DNA of 64,000 bases from contig JAZTXD010000074.1 in the NCBI GenBank assembly GCA_045636265.1, positions 1-64,000 on the forward strand, in the 5' to 3' direction. Positions 33,104-42,561 of this stretch are shown here, piece by piece. The stretch's first letter is position 1; each line of letters opens with the position of its first letter. The stretch comes from Flemingiibacterium sp045636265 (GTDB lineage: Bacteria > Bacillota > Clostridia > Oscillospirales > CAG-272). Both the position numbers and the translations under genes were made by a program. The notes under the pieces were generated by a model. That model was not told the DNA's origin. It made no database searches and worked only from the letters and a program-made list of their open reading frames with translations.

Positions 33104-35869
33104 ATGAAAAAGCGCATTCTCAGTTTGATATTACTGGCTTTTCTGCTGGTACCTATGTTTGCATCGGGTGTATCAGCGGATGCTTCATGGGCGGTGTTTG
33201 AACCGTTTGAGGGAGTGAGTGAGGATATGCCGACGGCAAATCTTATCCCGGACTGTTCCTTTGACAGCAACAGCTGTCTTTCCAGCTGGAATCCTCACGG
33301 ACAGTCTATAGACCATATCGCTACATCAAGCGGCGGATATCTACGCTGCTACGATATTCCCAATCCCACTATTTCCTTCCTCTATACGCCCACAAAAACA
33401 ATCTCTGCCGGTACGTATAAGTTTACCGGATATTTCAGAACTGCATATGAAGGCGAAGTTACAGAGCTCCGTTTCTTCATCTACGATAATGATTTAAATC
33501 ACGGCACCGGCACAAACGGTGCGGCAAGCTGCTATATCTATCCGAAGCATGATGAGTGGCTCAAGGTGGAGTTCTATGTGGTGCTTGACAACAATTTTGC
33601 CGGAATCAGAATTGCAGGCGGTCCCAAAACCGAGTTCATCCAGTCTTACTGTATCGATAATTTCTCTCTTGAGCGAGTTTCCGGTGGACTTCCCGCAGGT
33701 GCTGTTGTTCCTTCGGTGAGTGCGACATCACGTTTCGGAACACCAATTACCGCACAGCAGGCACAAAACTCAAACAATGGTTCGCTTGATTCATACAGAC
33801 CTATTGTTCCCGAGAGGGAAGCACAGTATGAGGTGCAGGGCATTGTTATGAACCGCGATATCGACTTTATTTCCAGCTGTATTGAGAGAGGCGATAAGCT
33901 CACTGAACAGGATTTTATCGATTACGCATATCAGTATGAGGATACTCACGTTACCGATTTCATGTTCAACATTTTCTGCCAGATGGCGATGTATCCGTCT
34001 GCTGTTGCTACCGACTTCCTTGAGCAGTATGATTATTATACCGCTAACAATATGACGGATAAAATCACAACCAATCAAAGAATGGCGAATCTTATATTCC
34101 GTGAAAAGGGCATTGACTTTATAGATATTTTCTGTGAGTCGTTTGAAGAAATCGGCATTGATTTCTGGCTTTCCTACCGTATGAACGACTCACACAATAT
34201 TCAAACGCCGGCGAACGTTACCTGCTGGGATTTCTTCACTGAAAATCCTCAGTACAGACGTATCGGAAACCGATTTGTAAAATCATACCCCCTCAGCTAC
34301 TATAATAACAGTCTTGACTACACGCACGAGGGAGTGCGCGAGCAAATACTTAAGGTTATCAATGAATCCTTGAGCCTTTACGACTGTGCAGGAATAGAGC
34401 TTGACTTCCAGCGTGATATTTACATCTGGTATCCCGGCGGTGAGTATAACGGACTTGACATACTCACTGAATTTATGCGTGAAGTTGACCGCATCACATC
34501 TATTTACGAAGATAAGTACGGACATGAGATAAAGGTTGCGCTTCGCTGTGCTTCCGATATTCAGACAAACTATGACTGCGGTTTGGATGTTATAACATTC
34601 GCCGCAGAGGGACTCATTGACCTTATTAATCCCACATCCAGGTGGGCAACCACAGACTTCCAGATCCCTGTAAGCATGTGGGCGGCTGTAATGCATCCGT
34701 ACGGTGTTGAGGTTGCTCCAGGCATCGAGTCTCTTATACAGTTCCATCCGGGCGGCGCGCGGGATTCAGCACACACCCTTGATTCTGTTGCCGGAGCGGC
34801 GGCAAACTGGTTCTCTCAGGGCGCTGACAAATTCTACTTCTATAACCTCTTCCTCGGTCTTAATCACACATTCCCCAAGGAAAAACGAATTTCCACTGTT
34901 CAGAATAATCTCATGATCGGCTCGGGTGAGGGACATTTCAACATGCTTACAACTGTTGGATCATATGAGAAGCTTATGAACCGAAATCGCGAGGTATATC
35001 TCACATACAACGATATCTATTCCGCGTGGAAAACCACCAACCAAGTGCTGCCGCTTGATCTTTCAAGCGGAGAGACGGGAGCTTTCCGTATTTCAACGGG
35101 TAGAATCCCCGCCGGGGCGGAAGCATTCATCAAGCTTTCAGCAAACGAGGGCGCAATTGAAGACAGATGCCTGCAGCTTACCAACCGAGGCACATTCTGG
35201 TCAGGAGTTAAGGTAACAACAAACTACCAGATCAAGACAACCAAAAACTATCAGATAAAGCTTGACGTTAAGTCGCTTGCTCCTGATGTGGGCCGTGTTC
35301 GTCCTATTGGAAAAGACGGAAACGTAGTTGACAGCAACCTCGGTATATATCCGGGTCTTAAGTACAACTCCGGTACACCTGTTGCAGGAAGTGACGGATG
35401 GTACAGCTTCACCTTCGATTATGAGCCGAAAGTTGACCATGCGTTCTCGCTTGAGTTGTGCGGCGGTATTAATAGCGCTGATGAAATAACAACTGCTGAT
35501 GTTTTCTTCGATAACTTCGTTCTTCTTGAGGATGGCGTTCCGGTTCTCACATATGACTTTAACGATGATTCACAGTTTGGCGACTGGGCGCACACAACCG
35601 GTGCAGGCGGAAGTGTCGCTACCGGTACTGTTGTTAAATACACACGCTCTGACGGTTCTATCAATCCCCCGACAGTATATGTCAACGGACATCTCGCAGA
35701 ATTTGTAAATGCAGAATACAAGGCAACAGGAATGACAACCGGCAAGATCATGACATTCCGTGTTCCCGAGTGCGTTTATAAAAATGAGAGATTTATAGTG
35801 GAAGTCACACATACAAAGCCGCTTTACGTTGATTACGCAACGGTTCGTATCAATAGACCTGCAGGATAA
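33104..35869 (+). CDS. Array copy I: secreted hydrolase-like protein with an inserted extra domain
   Basis: A 921-residue paralog, the longest of the array. Signal peptide about 1-25. Module: FEGVSEDMPTANLIPDCSFD to QSYCIDNFSLERV. Core: Glu432 in IELDFQRDIYIWYPGGEY, RMNDSHN (Ser for Ala), RRIGNR, DVITFAAEGLIDLINPTSRW, MHPYGVEVAPGIE. The C-terminal beta domain is split: after AFIKLSANEG (about residue 683) about 165 residues are inserted before it resumes at PPTVYVNGHLAEF (about residue 853). The insert looks like another CBM4/9-like jelly roll (CLQLTNRGTFWSGVKV ... DVFFDNFVLLEDGVPVLTYD). In copy H the two halves are joined directly. The ATG has only a weak GGAT site behind a structured leader. 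Confidence 0.8.
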   Translation: MKKRILSLILLAFLLVPMFASGVSADASWAVFEPFEGVSEDMPTANLIPDCSFDSNSCLSSWNPHGQSIDHIATSSGGYLRCYDIPNPTISFLYTPTKTISAGTYKFTGYFRTAYEGEVTELRFFIYDNDLNHGTGTNGAASCYIYPKHDEWLKVEFYVVLDNNFAGIRIAGGPKTEFIQSYCIDNFSLERVSGGLPAGAVVPSVSATSRFGTPITAQQAQNSNNGSLDSYRPIVPEREAQYEVQGIVMNRDIDFISSCIERGDKLTEQDFIDYAYQYEDTHVTDFMFNIFCQMAMYPSAVATDFLEQYDYYTANNMTDKITTNQRMANLIFREKGIDFIDIFCESFEEIGIDFWLSYRMNDSHNIQTPANVTCWDFFTENPQYRRIGNRFVKSYPLSYYNNSLDYTHEGVREQILKVINESLSLYDCAGIELDFQRDIYIWYPGGEYNGLDILTEFMREVDRITSIYEDKYGHEIKVALRCASDIQTNYDCGLDVITFAAEGLIDLINPTSRWATTDFQIPVSMWAAVMHPYGVEVAPGIESLIQFHPGGARDSAHTLDSVAGAAANWFSQGADKFYFYNLFLGLNHTFPKEKRISTVQNNLMIGSGEGHFNMLTTVGSYEKLMNRNREVYLTYNDIYSAWKTTNQVLPLDLSSGETGAFRISTGRIPAGAEAFIKLSANEGAIEDRCLQLTNRGTFWSGVKVTTNYQIKTTKNYQIKLDVKSLAPDVGRVRPIGKDGNVVDSNLGIYPGLKYNSGTPVAGSDGWYSFTFDYEPKVDHAFSLELCGGINSADEITTADVFFDNFVLLEDGVPVLTYDFNDDSQFGDWAHTTGAGGSVATGTVVKYTRSDGSINPPTVYVNGHLAEFVNAEYKATGMTTGKIMTFRVPECVYKNERFIVEVTHTKPLYVDYATVRINRPAG

Positions 35870-35875
35870 AACAAA

Positions 35876-35909
35876 ACGCTGTGAGCGAAAGCTCACAGCG
35901 TATTTTTTT
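35876..35909 (+). terminator. Terminator of copy I
   Basis: ACGCTGTGAGC and GCTCACAGCGT, an 11-bp perfect stem with a GAAA tetraloop and a long T run. Confidence 0.92.
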
Positions 35910-35921
35910 GTTGTATTACAG

Positions 35922-35950
35922 TTGACAAAGTTTGGAATATGTGATATAAT
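35922..35950 (+). promoter_or_regulatory. Promoter of array copy J
   Basis: -35 TTGACA (35922-35927), 17-bp spacer, -10 TATAAT (35945-35950) preceded by TGA. Confidence 0.87.
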
Positions 35951-35994
35951 TAAATAAATATATTTATGTTCATGATATATTTGGAGGGGTAAAC

Positions 35995-38322
35995 ATGAAA
36001 AAAATTAGTTTTGCACTTGTATTGGCAATGATTTTCGCATTACTGTCTGCTTTGGCGGTGCCGGCAGCTGCGGATGCAATGGATTCGGAATTTTTGAATT
36101 TTGAAGGTGTAAGCGAAAAGGTTCCAAGCGGTAATCTGCTTACAGGCTCGAGCTTTGATGATAACCAAAATGTCGTTTACTGGAATCCGCGCAGTCAGAC
36201 TCTTGAGCAGATAGAAACCTCAACCGGAGGATATCTGCGTATGAGCAACATTTCTTCGCCTATTGTCGCTTTTGACTTCACACAGGGCACAGCAAGCGGC
36301 GATAAGGTGATCGGTGCGGGTATTTATAAGTTTACCGGATATTTCAGAACTGTGTATGAGGGTGAGCTTACAATGCTTCGCTTCTACATATATGACGCTA
36401 ACCATTCAAACAGCACCTATTACGGCGCAAAGACTGCGTATATTTATCCTACCAGCGATGAATGGCTGAAGGTTGAGTTCTATGTAACGCTTGACAGCCA
36501 GTTCACCGGACTCAGAGTGTGCGGCGGCCCGTACAACGAGTTTATCCAGTCTTATGCGATTGATAATTTCTCGCTTGTGAAGGTTAATGCCATTCCCGAT
36601 GATTACGTTGAAAACTCCGTGAACGGCAATGACGGTTCCAAAATTGCCGTGTTCGGAACGCCTGTAACAAATGTGCAGGCAGAAGCATCCAATAACGGAT
36701 CTGCTCCTATGTACAGACCCTGGGATCCTGAAAGAGAAGAAAAATACGATGTGCAGGGAATCATCATTAACCGTGACTGTGATTTTATCGGCACCTGCAA
36801 TGAAAATAATTTAACCCGACAGATGCTCATTGATTATGCCAACAGCTACAAAGGTACGCACGTTACTGACTTTATGATGAATATTTTCTGTCAGGTGGCT
36901 GTATATCCCTCACAGGTTACCACTGACTTTATAGATCAGTACCACTACTACGCAGAGCACGATCCGGAGAAGATCACGGCGAACCAGTTGAAATCCTACC
37001 TCATATATGAGGAAAAGGGTATTGACTATATATCGGTTCTGCGCGAAGCATTTAAGGATATTGGCATTGACTACTGGCTTTCCTACAGAATGAACGATGC
37101 TCACGGTTACTCCGGTGAAGGGTTCCCGGAAAACAAGATAACGATGGATTTCTATTACAAGAATCCGCAGTACAGACGAGTACAGCATCCTTGCACACAA
37201 AATTCCTATTATCACAGTATTTTTGACTACACACACGTTGAAGTAAGAGAGCACATGCTCCAGATGATCAATGAATCCCTCAGCATGTATGACTGTGACG
37301 GTATTGAGCTTGATTTCCAAAGAGAAATGCGAATTTGGCACAATGGCGGCGAATATGCAGGACTTGATATCCTCACTGAGTTTATGCGCGAGATAAATCG
37401 CATTGTAGACATTTATGAGAATGTACGCGGTCACGAGATAAAGATCGCTGTTCGCTGCGGCTCTGATATCGAAACAAACTACGATTTCGGATATGACGTT
37501 ATCACATGGGCGGCTGAAGGTCTTATGGACCTCGTAAATCCTACATCGAGATGGCGCAGTATCGACTTCAATGTTCCGACAAGAATGTGGGCTGCTCTTA
37601 TGCATCCGTACGGAGTTGAGGTTGCTCCCGGTATCGAATCGCTTATCAACACACATCCGAGCGCTTCCATCGAAACAAGACACACTCTTGAAACTTTGGC
37701 AGGAGCTTCCGCTAACTGGCTCTCTCAGGGTGCAGATAAGATTTATATGTACAACTTCTTCCTCTCCGGCTCAAACCCGATTCTTGACGTACACAGAGTG
37801 TCAACTAACTCGAACGCTCTCGGCATTACCGGTGTAGACGGACATTTCAATATGCTGACATCAATCGGTTCCTATGAGAAGATCATGAGCTTTGACCGCA
37901 GAATTCTTGCTTCCTACAACGACGTTGAGGCAAACTGGAAGCCCGCAGCAAACGCGCTTCCTCTCACGATATCAAGGAGCGGCTCAATATTTACCGGTTA
38001 CACATACAATACGGGAGCGTTACGTTTCCCGATGGGTGACGTTCAGGCCGGATCTACAGTAGAGTTTAACTTCTCTGCGCAGAACGTCAGCACCAGCAAC
38101 CCGCCGATAGTGTATATCAATGGAGAGCAGGCACCGTTTGTCAAGGCAGAGTATGTTTCGAGCGGTTATACAACAAACATAATGCTCACCTACACTGTTC
38201 CCGAATCCGCGTATGACGACGGTTATTTGGTTGTTGAAATCACTCCAAAAGCTTTCTCTTCCATTTTAGCCAGCGGAATCTCAATTGATTATGCTGATAT
38301 TTACATCAGAACACAGAAATAA
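35995..38322 (+). CDS. Array copy J: secreted hydrolase-like protein with one CBM4/9-like module
   Basis: A 775-residue paralog. Signal peptide about 1-26 (ending VPAAA). Module: FEGVSEKVPSGNLLTGSSFD to QSYAIDNFSLVKV (Ala where others have Cys). Core: Glu438 in IELDFQREMRIWHNGGEY, with an added Arg in place of Trp or Tyr; RMNDAHG; RRVQHP; RCGSDIETNYDFG; AAEGLMDLVNPTSRW; then RSIDFNVPTRMW in place of ATTDFDIPVxxW; MHPYGVEVAPGIE. The end domain carries an extra turn (SRSGSIFTGYTYNTG) that accounts for part of its greater length. ATG with GGAGGGG upstream; own promoter and terminator. Confidence 0.8.
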   Translation: MKKISFALVLAMIFALLSALAVPAAADAMDSEFLNFEGVSEKVPSGNLLTGSSFDDNQNVVYWNPRSQTLEQIETSTGGYLRMSNISSPIVAFDFTQGTASGDKVIGAGIYKFTGYFRTVYEGELTMLRFYIYDANHSNSTYYGAKTAYIYPTSDEWLKVEFYVTLDSQFTGLRVCGGPYNEFIQSYAIDNFSLVKVNAIPDDYVENSVNGNDGSKIAVFGTPVTNVQAEASNNGSAPMYRPWDPEREEKYDVQGIIINRDCDFIGTCNENNLTRQMLIDYANSYKGTHVTDFMMNIFCQVAVYPSQVTTDFIDQYHYYAEHDPEKITANQLKSYLIYEEKGIDYISVLREAFKDIGIDYWLSYRMNDAHGYSGEGFPENKITMDFYYKNPQYRRVQHPCTQNSYYHSIFDYTHVEVREHMLQMINESLSMYDCDGIELDFQREMRIWHNGGEYAGLDILTEFMREINRIVDIYENVRGHEIKIAVRCGSDIETNYDFGYDVITWAAEGLMDLVNPTSRWRSIDFNVPTRMWAALMHPYGVEVAPGIESLINTHPSASIETRHTLETLAGASANWLSQGADKIYMYNFFLSGSNPILDVHRVSTNSNALGITGVDGHFNMLTSIGSYEKIMSFDRRILASYNDVEANWKPAANALPLTISRSGSIFTGYTYNTGALRFPMGDVQAGSTVEFNFSAQNVSTSNPPIVYINGEQAPFVKAEYVSSGYTTNIMLTYTVPESAYDDGYLVVEITPKAFSSILASGISIDYADIYIRTQK

Positions 38323-38331
38323 AGTTAACTT

Positions 38332-38367
38332 AACGCCGTGGATTATAAATCCACGGCGTTCTTTTTT
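38332..38367 (+). terminator. Terminator of copy J
   Basis: AACGCCGTGGAT with ATCCACGGCGTT, a 12-bp perfect stem and T run. Confidence 0.9.
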
Positions 38368-38502
38368 AATATCAATATAGTTAAAAAATATATCAAAATC
38401 AGTATTGTGTTTGAAGTGAAAATGTGTTAAAATAAAAATAGAATATAACTACAGATTGCTGTAGACTATAGCTTTTTTATAAAATTAATATCCAAACCCA
38501 TA

Positions 38503-38531
38503 TTGTAACTTACATAAAAATTTGGTAAAAT
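38503..38531 (+). promoter_or_regulatory. Weak promoter of array copy K
   Basis: -35 TTGTAA (38503-38508), 17-bp spacer, -10 TAAAAT (38526-38531) preceded by TGG. Clearly further from consensus than the other array promoters. The gene-free stretch between copies J and K is 260 bases, the longest of the array, and holds nothing else recognisable. Confidence 0.55.
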
Positions 38532-38583
38532 ATAAGCGTATATCAGTATGCACAAATATAATCTTGATATAGGAGGCAATACA

Positions 38584-40818
38584 TTGAAAAGCACACGCAT
38601 TCTTTCGTTGATTCTTGCGATTATTCTTTTGCTGCCTGCGTTTGCAACCTTTACTTCGGCAGATGCAGACTGGGCAGAGTTTCTTGATTTCGAGGGCGCT
38701 CCCGAGCCTGTGCCGGAGGACAACCTCTTAAAGAACACTTCATTCGACGATAGTGCGTGCTTGCAAGCATGGAATGTTAACGACAACAAGGCGACACACA
38801 TTTCAAAGCCGAACGGCGGATATTTGCTGTTCTCTGAAATTACACATGCCACCATTCCGTATGACTTTTCGCACACCTCTACTGTAATACCGGCAGGCAC
38901 GTATAAGTTCACCGGATATTTCAGAATGGCGTACGAGGGCGAGGTTACCGAGCTTCGCTTCTACCTTTACGACAACGATGCGGAACACAGTAACAAAACC
39001 GCTAACGGTGCGTCAAAGACCTTTATCTATCCCACGCACGACGAGTGGCTCAAGGTTGAGTTTTACATAGAACTTGATAGTGATTTCGCCGGTCTCAGAA
39101 TTAACGGCGGACCGAAGCCGGCGTTCACACAGTCCTACTGTATTGACAACTTCTCTCTCGTGAAGGTTGATTCTATTCCCGAGGGATATGTACGTCCGGA
39201 ATCGTTTGGTACTCCGGTAACCGCCCAGCAGGCTACTGATTCCAATAATGGCTCGATTGCCACGTATCCCAAGTATGACCCGGAGCTTGATAAGGACTAC
39301 GAGGTGCAGGGAATTATTGTTAACCGCGATATCGACTTTCTCGGCACATGTCAGTCTGCGGGCACAAGCGTAAGCAAAGCGACACTCAAAAAATACGCTC
39401 AAAGCTACAAGGATACACACGTTACTGATATTATGCTCAATATCTTCTGTCAGATAATCGCGTATCCGTCAGAGGTCGGAACGGATTTCATTGATCAGTA
39501 TCATTACAACAAGGAAAACGGACATAAGATCACGGCAAACCAGGAAATGGCATATCTCCTGTTTGAGCGCAAGGGGCTTGACTATATCAAGGAGCTTTGC
39601 GAAGCGTTTACCGATTTAGGTATAAATCCGTGGCTGTCCTTCCGTATGAATGACGCGCATAATGTTCAGGATCCTACAACTGTTAAGATCTGGGATTTCT
39701 TTAACGATAATCCTGAAGTAAGACGTGTACAGCACGGTTCAAAAGTTAACACATATTATCACAATATATTCGATTACACATACGACAAGGTTCGTCAGTA
39801 TGTGCTCGACATTATCAACGAATCTCTCGGACGTTATGACTGCTACGGTATCGAGCTTGACTTCCAGCGTGAGATGTGGATATGGCATCACGGCGGCGAG
39901 TATGCCGGTCTTGATATACTCAACGATTTCATGCGCGATGTTGACGTTATCGTAAAATCCTATGAGTCAAGATACGGTCATGATATTAAGGTCGCAGTTC
40001 GCTGTGCTTCCGATATTCAGACCAACTATGATATGGGCTTCGATGTTATCACATGGGCGGCAGAGGGACTTATCGACCTCATTAACCCCACTTCAAGATG
40101 GGCAACCACTGACTTTGAAATTCCAGTGCGCGAGTGGACTGCGGTAATGCATCCGTTCGGCGTTGAGGTGGCTCCCGGAATGGAGATACTGATTCAGCCG
40201 CATACCGGAAGCAAGCAAGCTAATCAAACATTTGAAACCTTGTGTGCCGGTGCTGCAAACTGGTTCTCGCAGGGCGCTGACAAGGTGTATTTGTACAACA
40301 TGTTCCTTGGTTACAACGGTATCACCGAAGAGGAGCGCATAACCACATCGAAGAACTTGAGTATCAGCACGGGCGGCGGTCATTTCAATATGCTTACCAC
40401 TATCGGTTCGTATGAGAAGGTTCTGAACCGCAACAGAAAGCTTATTCTGTCATACAACGATATTCAGCCGATCTGGAAGATGCCGGTTAATAGACAGATA
40501 CCTTTAGAAATAGGAGCCAATAAGACGGGAAGTCTTATGTTCCCGATCGGAGATGTTCTTGAAGGCTCAAAGGTAACTGTACGATTTGACGCTAACTCGA
40601 CTAACCTTAAGCAGCCTCCTACAGTTTACATTAACGGTCATTTGGCAAAGCATCTTGAAAACATCTATGAGAACAATCCGTATACCACAAATAACCTTAT
40701 GATATACGAGGTGCCCGAGGCTGCGCTCGATGATGGAATCCTGGTTGTTGAAATAACACCTCAAAAGTATCTGTCCATCAAATATGCCGATGTCCACATC
40801 GAGGTTCCCAAAAACTGA
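38584..40818 (+). CDS. Array copy K: secreted hydrolase-like protein with TTG start
   Basis: A 744-residue paralog. The start is a TTG at 38584 with AGGAGG eight bases upstream; it gives a clean signal peptide (M)KSTRILSLILAIILLLP... ending FTSA. An ATG at 38548 has no binding site and would add twelve polar residues in front. Module: FEGAPEPVPEDNLLKNTSFD to QSYCIDNFSLVKVD. Core: Glu424 in IELDFQREMWIWHHGGEY, RMNDAHN, RRVQHG, AAEGLIDLINPTSRW, MHPFGVEVAPGME. The weak promoter and the TTG start both point to lower expression than the neighbours. Own terminator. Confidence 0.8.
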   Translation: MKSTRILSLILAIILLLPAFATFTSADADWAEFLDFEGAPEPVPEDNLLKNTSFDDSACLQAWNVNDNKATHISKPNGGYLLFSEITHATIPYDFSHTSTVIPAGTYKFTGYFRMAYEGEVTELRFYLYDNDAEHSNKTANGASKTFIYPTHDEWLKVEFYIELDSDFAGLRINGGPKPAFTQSYCIDNFSLVKVDSIPEGYVRPESFGTPVTAQQATDSNNGSIATYPKYDPELDKDYEVQGIIVNRDIDFLGTCQSAGTSVSKATLKKYAQSYKDTHVTDIMLNIFCQIIAYPSEVGTDFIDQYHYNKENGHKITANQEMAYLLFERKGLDYIKELCEAFTDLGINPWLSFRMNDAHNVQDPTTVKIWDFFNDNPEVRRVQHGSKVNTYYHNIFDYTYDKVRQYVLDIINESLGRYDCYGIELDFQREMWIWHHGGEYAGLDILNDFMRDVDVIVKSYESRYGHDIKVAVRCASDIQTNYDMGFDVITWAAEGLIDLINPTSRWATTDFEIPVREWTAVMHPFGVEVAPGMEILIQPHTGSKQANQTFETLCAGAANWFSQGADKVYLYNMFLGYNGITEEERITTSKNLSISTGGGHFNMLTTIGSYEKVLNRNRKLILSYNDIQPIWKMPVNRQIPLEIGANKTGSLMFPIGDVLEGSKVTVRFDANSTNLKQPPTVYINGHLAKHLENIYENNPYTTNNLMIYEVPEAALDDGILVVEITPQKYLSIKYADVHIEVPKN

Positions 40819-40825
40819 TTAAATT

Positions 40826-40857
40826 CCGCCGCAGGTTAAAATCTGCGGCGGTTTTTT
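40826..40857 (+). terminator. Terminator of copy K
   Basis: CCGCCGCAG with CTGCGGCGG, 9-bp perfect stem, eight-base loop, six T. Confidence 0.88.
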
Positions 40858-40908
40858 GTATTATTTTGACTTTGTTTTTAAACCACGCGACCTCTTTCAT
40901 ATCTTATA

Positions 40909-40938
40909 TTGACAAAGCAATGTTTACCGTGGTATCAT
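40909..40938 (+). promoter_or_regulatory. Promoter of the solute-binding lipoprotein
   Basis: -35 TTGACA (40909-40914), 18-bp spacer, -10 TATCAT (40933-40938) preceded by TGG. Followed by GAAAATGTA as after the copy C promoter. Confidence 0.78.
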
Positions 40939-40990
40939 GAAAATGTAAAATCCATGCATATGGACATAAAATTTTACAAGGAGAGTTATC

Positions 40991-42457
40991 ATGAAAAAAA
41001 TTTTATCTATGCTGATCCTTAGCGCAATGCTTATTTCACTGGCAGCGTGCGGCGGCAGTGGTGACACTACTAAGGACACAGATTCTAAAAACACAACCGG
41101 TGCAGATACCGGGGAAGCGCTTGCCGCAGGCATTGAAAGAAAAAACTATGACACCGACTTTACAATACTGTATCCTGACTGGGGACTCTACAGAAACTAC
41201 TATTTCGTTGAAGAAAATACCGGTGAGGCAATGGACGTTGCACTTTTTAACCGCGAGCTTAAGGTTGAAGAGTATCTTGGACTTGATGTTAAGTTCGAAA
41301 TGGTAGACAATGCGGGTGATAACAGTATTGCCGCTATATACCCGAGCCTTCAGCAGATGGCAATGACCGGAGACAATCTGTATCAGATCGCGCTTACTCA
41401 CTGCATAAAGAATACCGCGGTAATGATCACAGACGGCCTGCTTCTCGACCTTAACACGGTTGAAACTATCGATTTTGACAATGACTGGTGGAATCATACC
41501 TCAAATGATAACCTTGAGGTGTACGGACATCAGTTCTATGCAATTTCCGATTTCATTATACCGGACCCCAATGCAGTTCTCTTTAATAAGGGTATGATTG
41601 AGAGTCTCGGACTTGAAGATCCGTATCAGCTTGTTCGCGAGGGCAAATGGACTGTTGACAAGATGATGGAAATGATGTCTGCAGCTACTGCCGACGACGG
41701 TAACGGCGAATGGAACGAATATGATACATACGGTTTCGCCACACCCGATGACTGGTTCCTTTCTGCGCTTACATATTCAATGGGTGAGAAGATTGCAACC
41801 AAGGATGAGGAAGGCAATCTTATGTTCGCACTTGACAATCCGAGAGCGTACACCGTTTTTGAGAAAATAGAGCAGTTGCTTCTGAATCCCGACACATACA
41901 TTTACGGGTATCATTTGATCGACGTTAACGGCGAAAATCCCAGTGAAGTTGTTGATATTTCGACAAACCGCTGCCTGTTCAATCTTACATCGCTTAATAT
42001 GCTTAATACGTTCCGCAATACCAATGTTGATTTTGGTATTCTTCCTTATCCAATGCTTGACGAAGCGCAGGAGGATTATATCTCTATTGACTGGACCGGA
42101 CTCATGTGTGCTCCGCTTGTAGCGAAAGATCATAACATGATAGGCGAAGTTATGGAGCTCTTTGCATACTACAGCGCTGAGGAAGTTCTTCCGGCATATT
42201 ATGACATCGTTCTTGGCGAGAAGCTTTCCCGTGACAACGAATCCCGCGAGATGCTTGATATTATCTTTGATGGCGTTATCTTTGATGCCGGTATGAGCTA
42301 CTTCGCGCTTGACGGCAACATGTACACCATTTGGAGAACTCCCACTATTATCGCCCAGGGTAAAATGGCAGGTTACGCATCTCATCTCGGTAAGTACGCC
42401 GGAGGCGCTTCATATCAGATTGAAAAATTCAACGACGCTGTTTTGGACATGGAATAA
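40991..42457 (+). CDS. Orphan extracellular solute-binding lipoprotein (ABC family 1 type)
   Basis: A 488-residue lipoprotein: signal with lipobox LAAC at about residues 17-20, then a Gly/Ser/Thr/Asp linker, then a two-lobed binding-protein-like chain. Sequence such as DGLLLDLNTVETIDFDNDWW, FNKGMIESLGLEDPYQLVREGKWT and the EVMELFAYYSAEEVLPAYYD region are typical of family 1 solute-binding proteins for sugars and oligosaccharides. No permease or ATPase gene is found next to it, so it must pair with components elsewhere or act as a surface binding protein. It sits between copies K and L with its own promoter. No terminator hairpin was seen after it. ATG with AAGGAGAG upstream. Confidence 0.85.
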   Translation: MKKILSMLILSAMLISLAACGGSGDTTKDTDSKNTTGADTGEALAAGIERKNYDTDFTILYPDWGLYRNYYFVEENTGEAMDVALFNRELKVEEYLGLDVKFEMVDNAGDNSIAAIYPSLQQMAMTGDNLYQIALTHCIKNTAVMITDGLLLDLNTVETIDFDNDWWNHTSNDNLEVYGHQFYAISDFIIPDPNAVLFNKGMIESLGLEDPYQLVREGKWTVDKMMEMMSAATADDGNGEWNEYDTYGFATPDDWFLSALTYSMGEKIATKDEEGNLMFALDNPRAYTVFEKIEQLLLNPDTYIYGYHLIDVNGENPSEVVDISTNRCLFNLTSLNMLNTFRNTNVDFGILPYPMLDEAQEDYISIDWTGLMCAPLVAKDHNMIGEVMELFAYYSAEEVLPAYYDIVLGEKLSRDNESREMLDIIFDGVIFDAGMSYFALDGNMYTIWRTPTIIAQGKMAGYASHLGKYAGGASYQIEKFNDAVLDME

Positions 42458-42494
42458 AATTTTTGAACGGATATTACAAAGTTTTCTAAATCTG

Positions 42495-42523
42495 TTGACA
42501 AAAACGTCCAAGTATGCTATAAT
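42495..42523 (+). promoter_or_regulatory. Promoter of array copy L
   Basis: -35 TTGACA (42495-42500), 17-bp spacer, -10 TATAAT (42518-42523) preceded by TGC. Confidence 0.87.
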
Positions 42524-42561
42524 TTTAAAAGCATATTAAAAAAGTGTTGGAGGATTAACAA

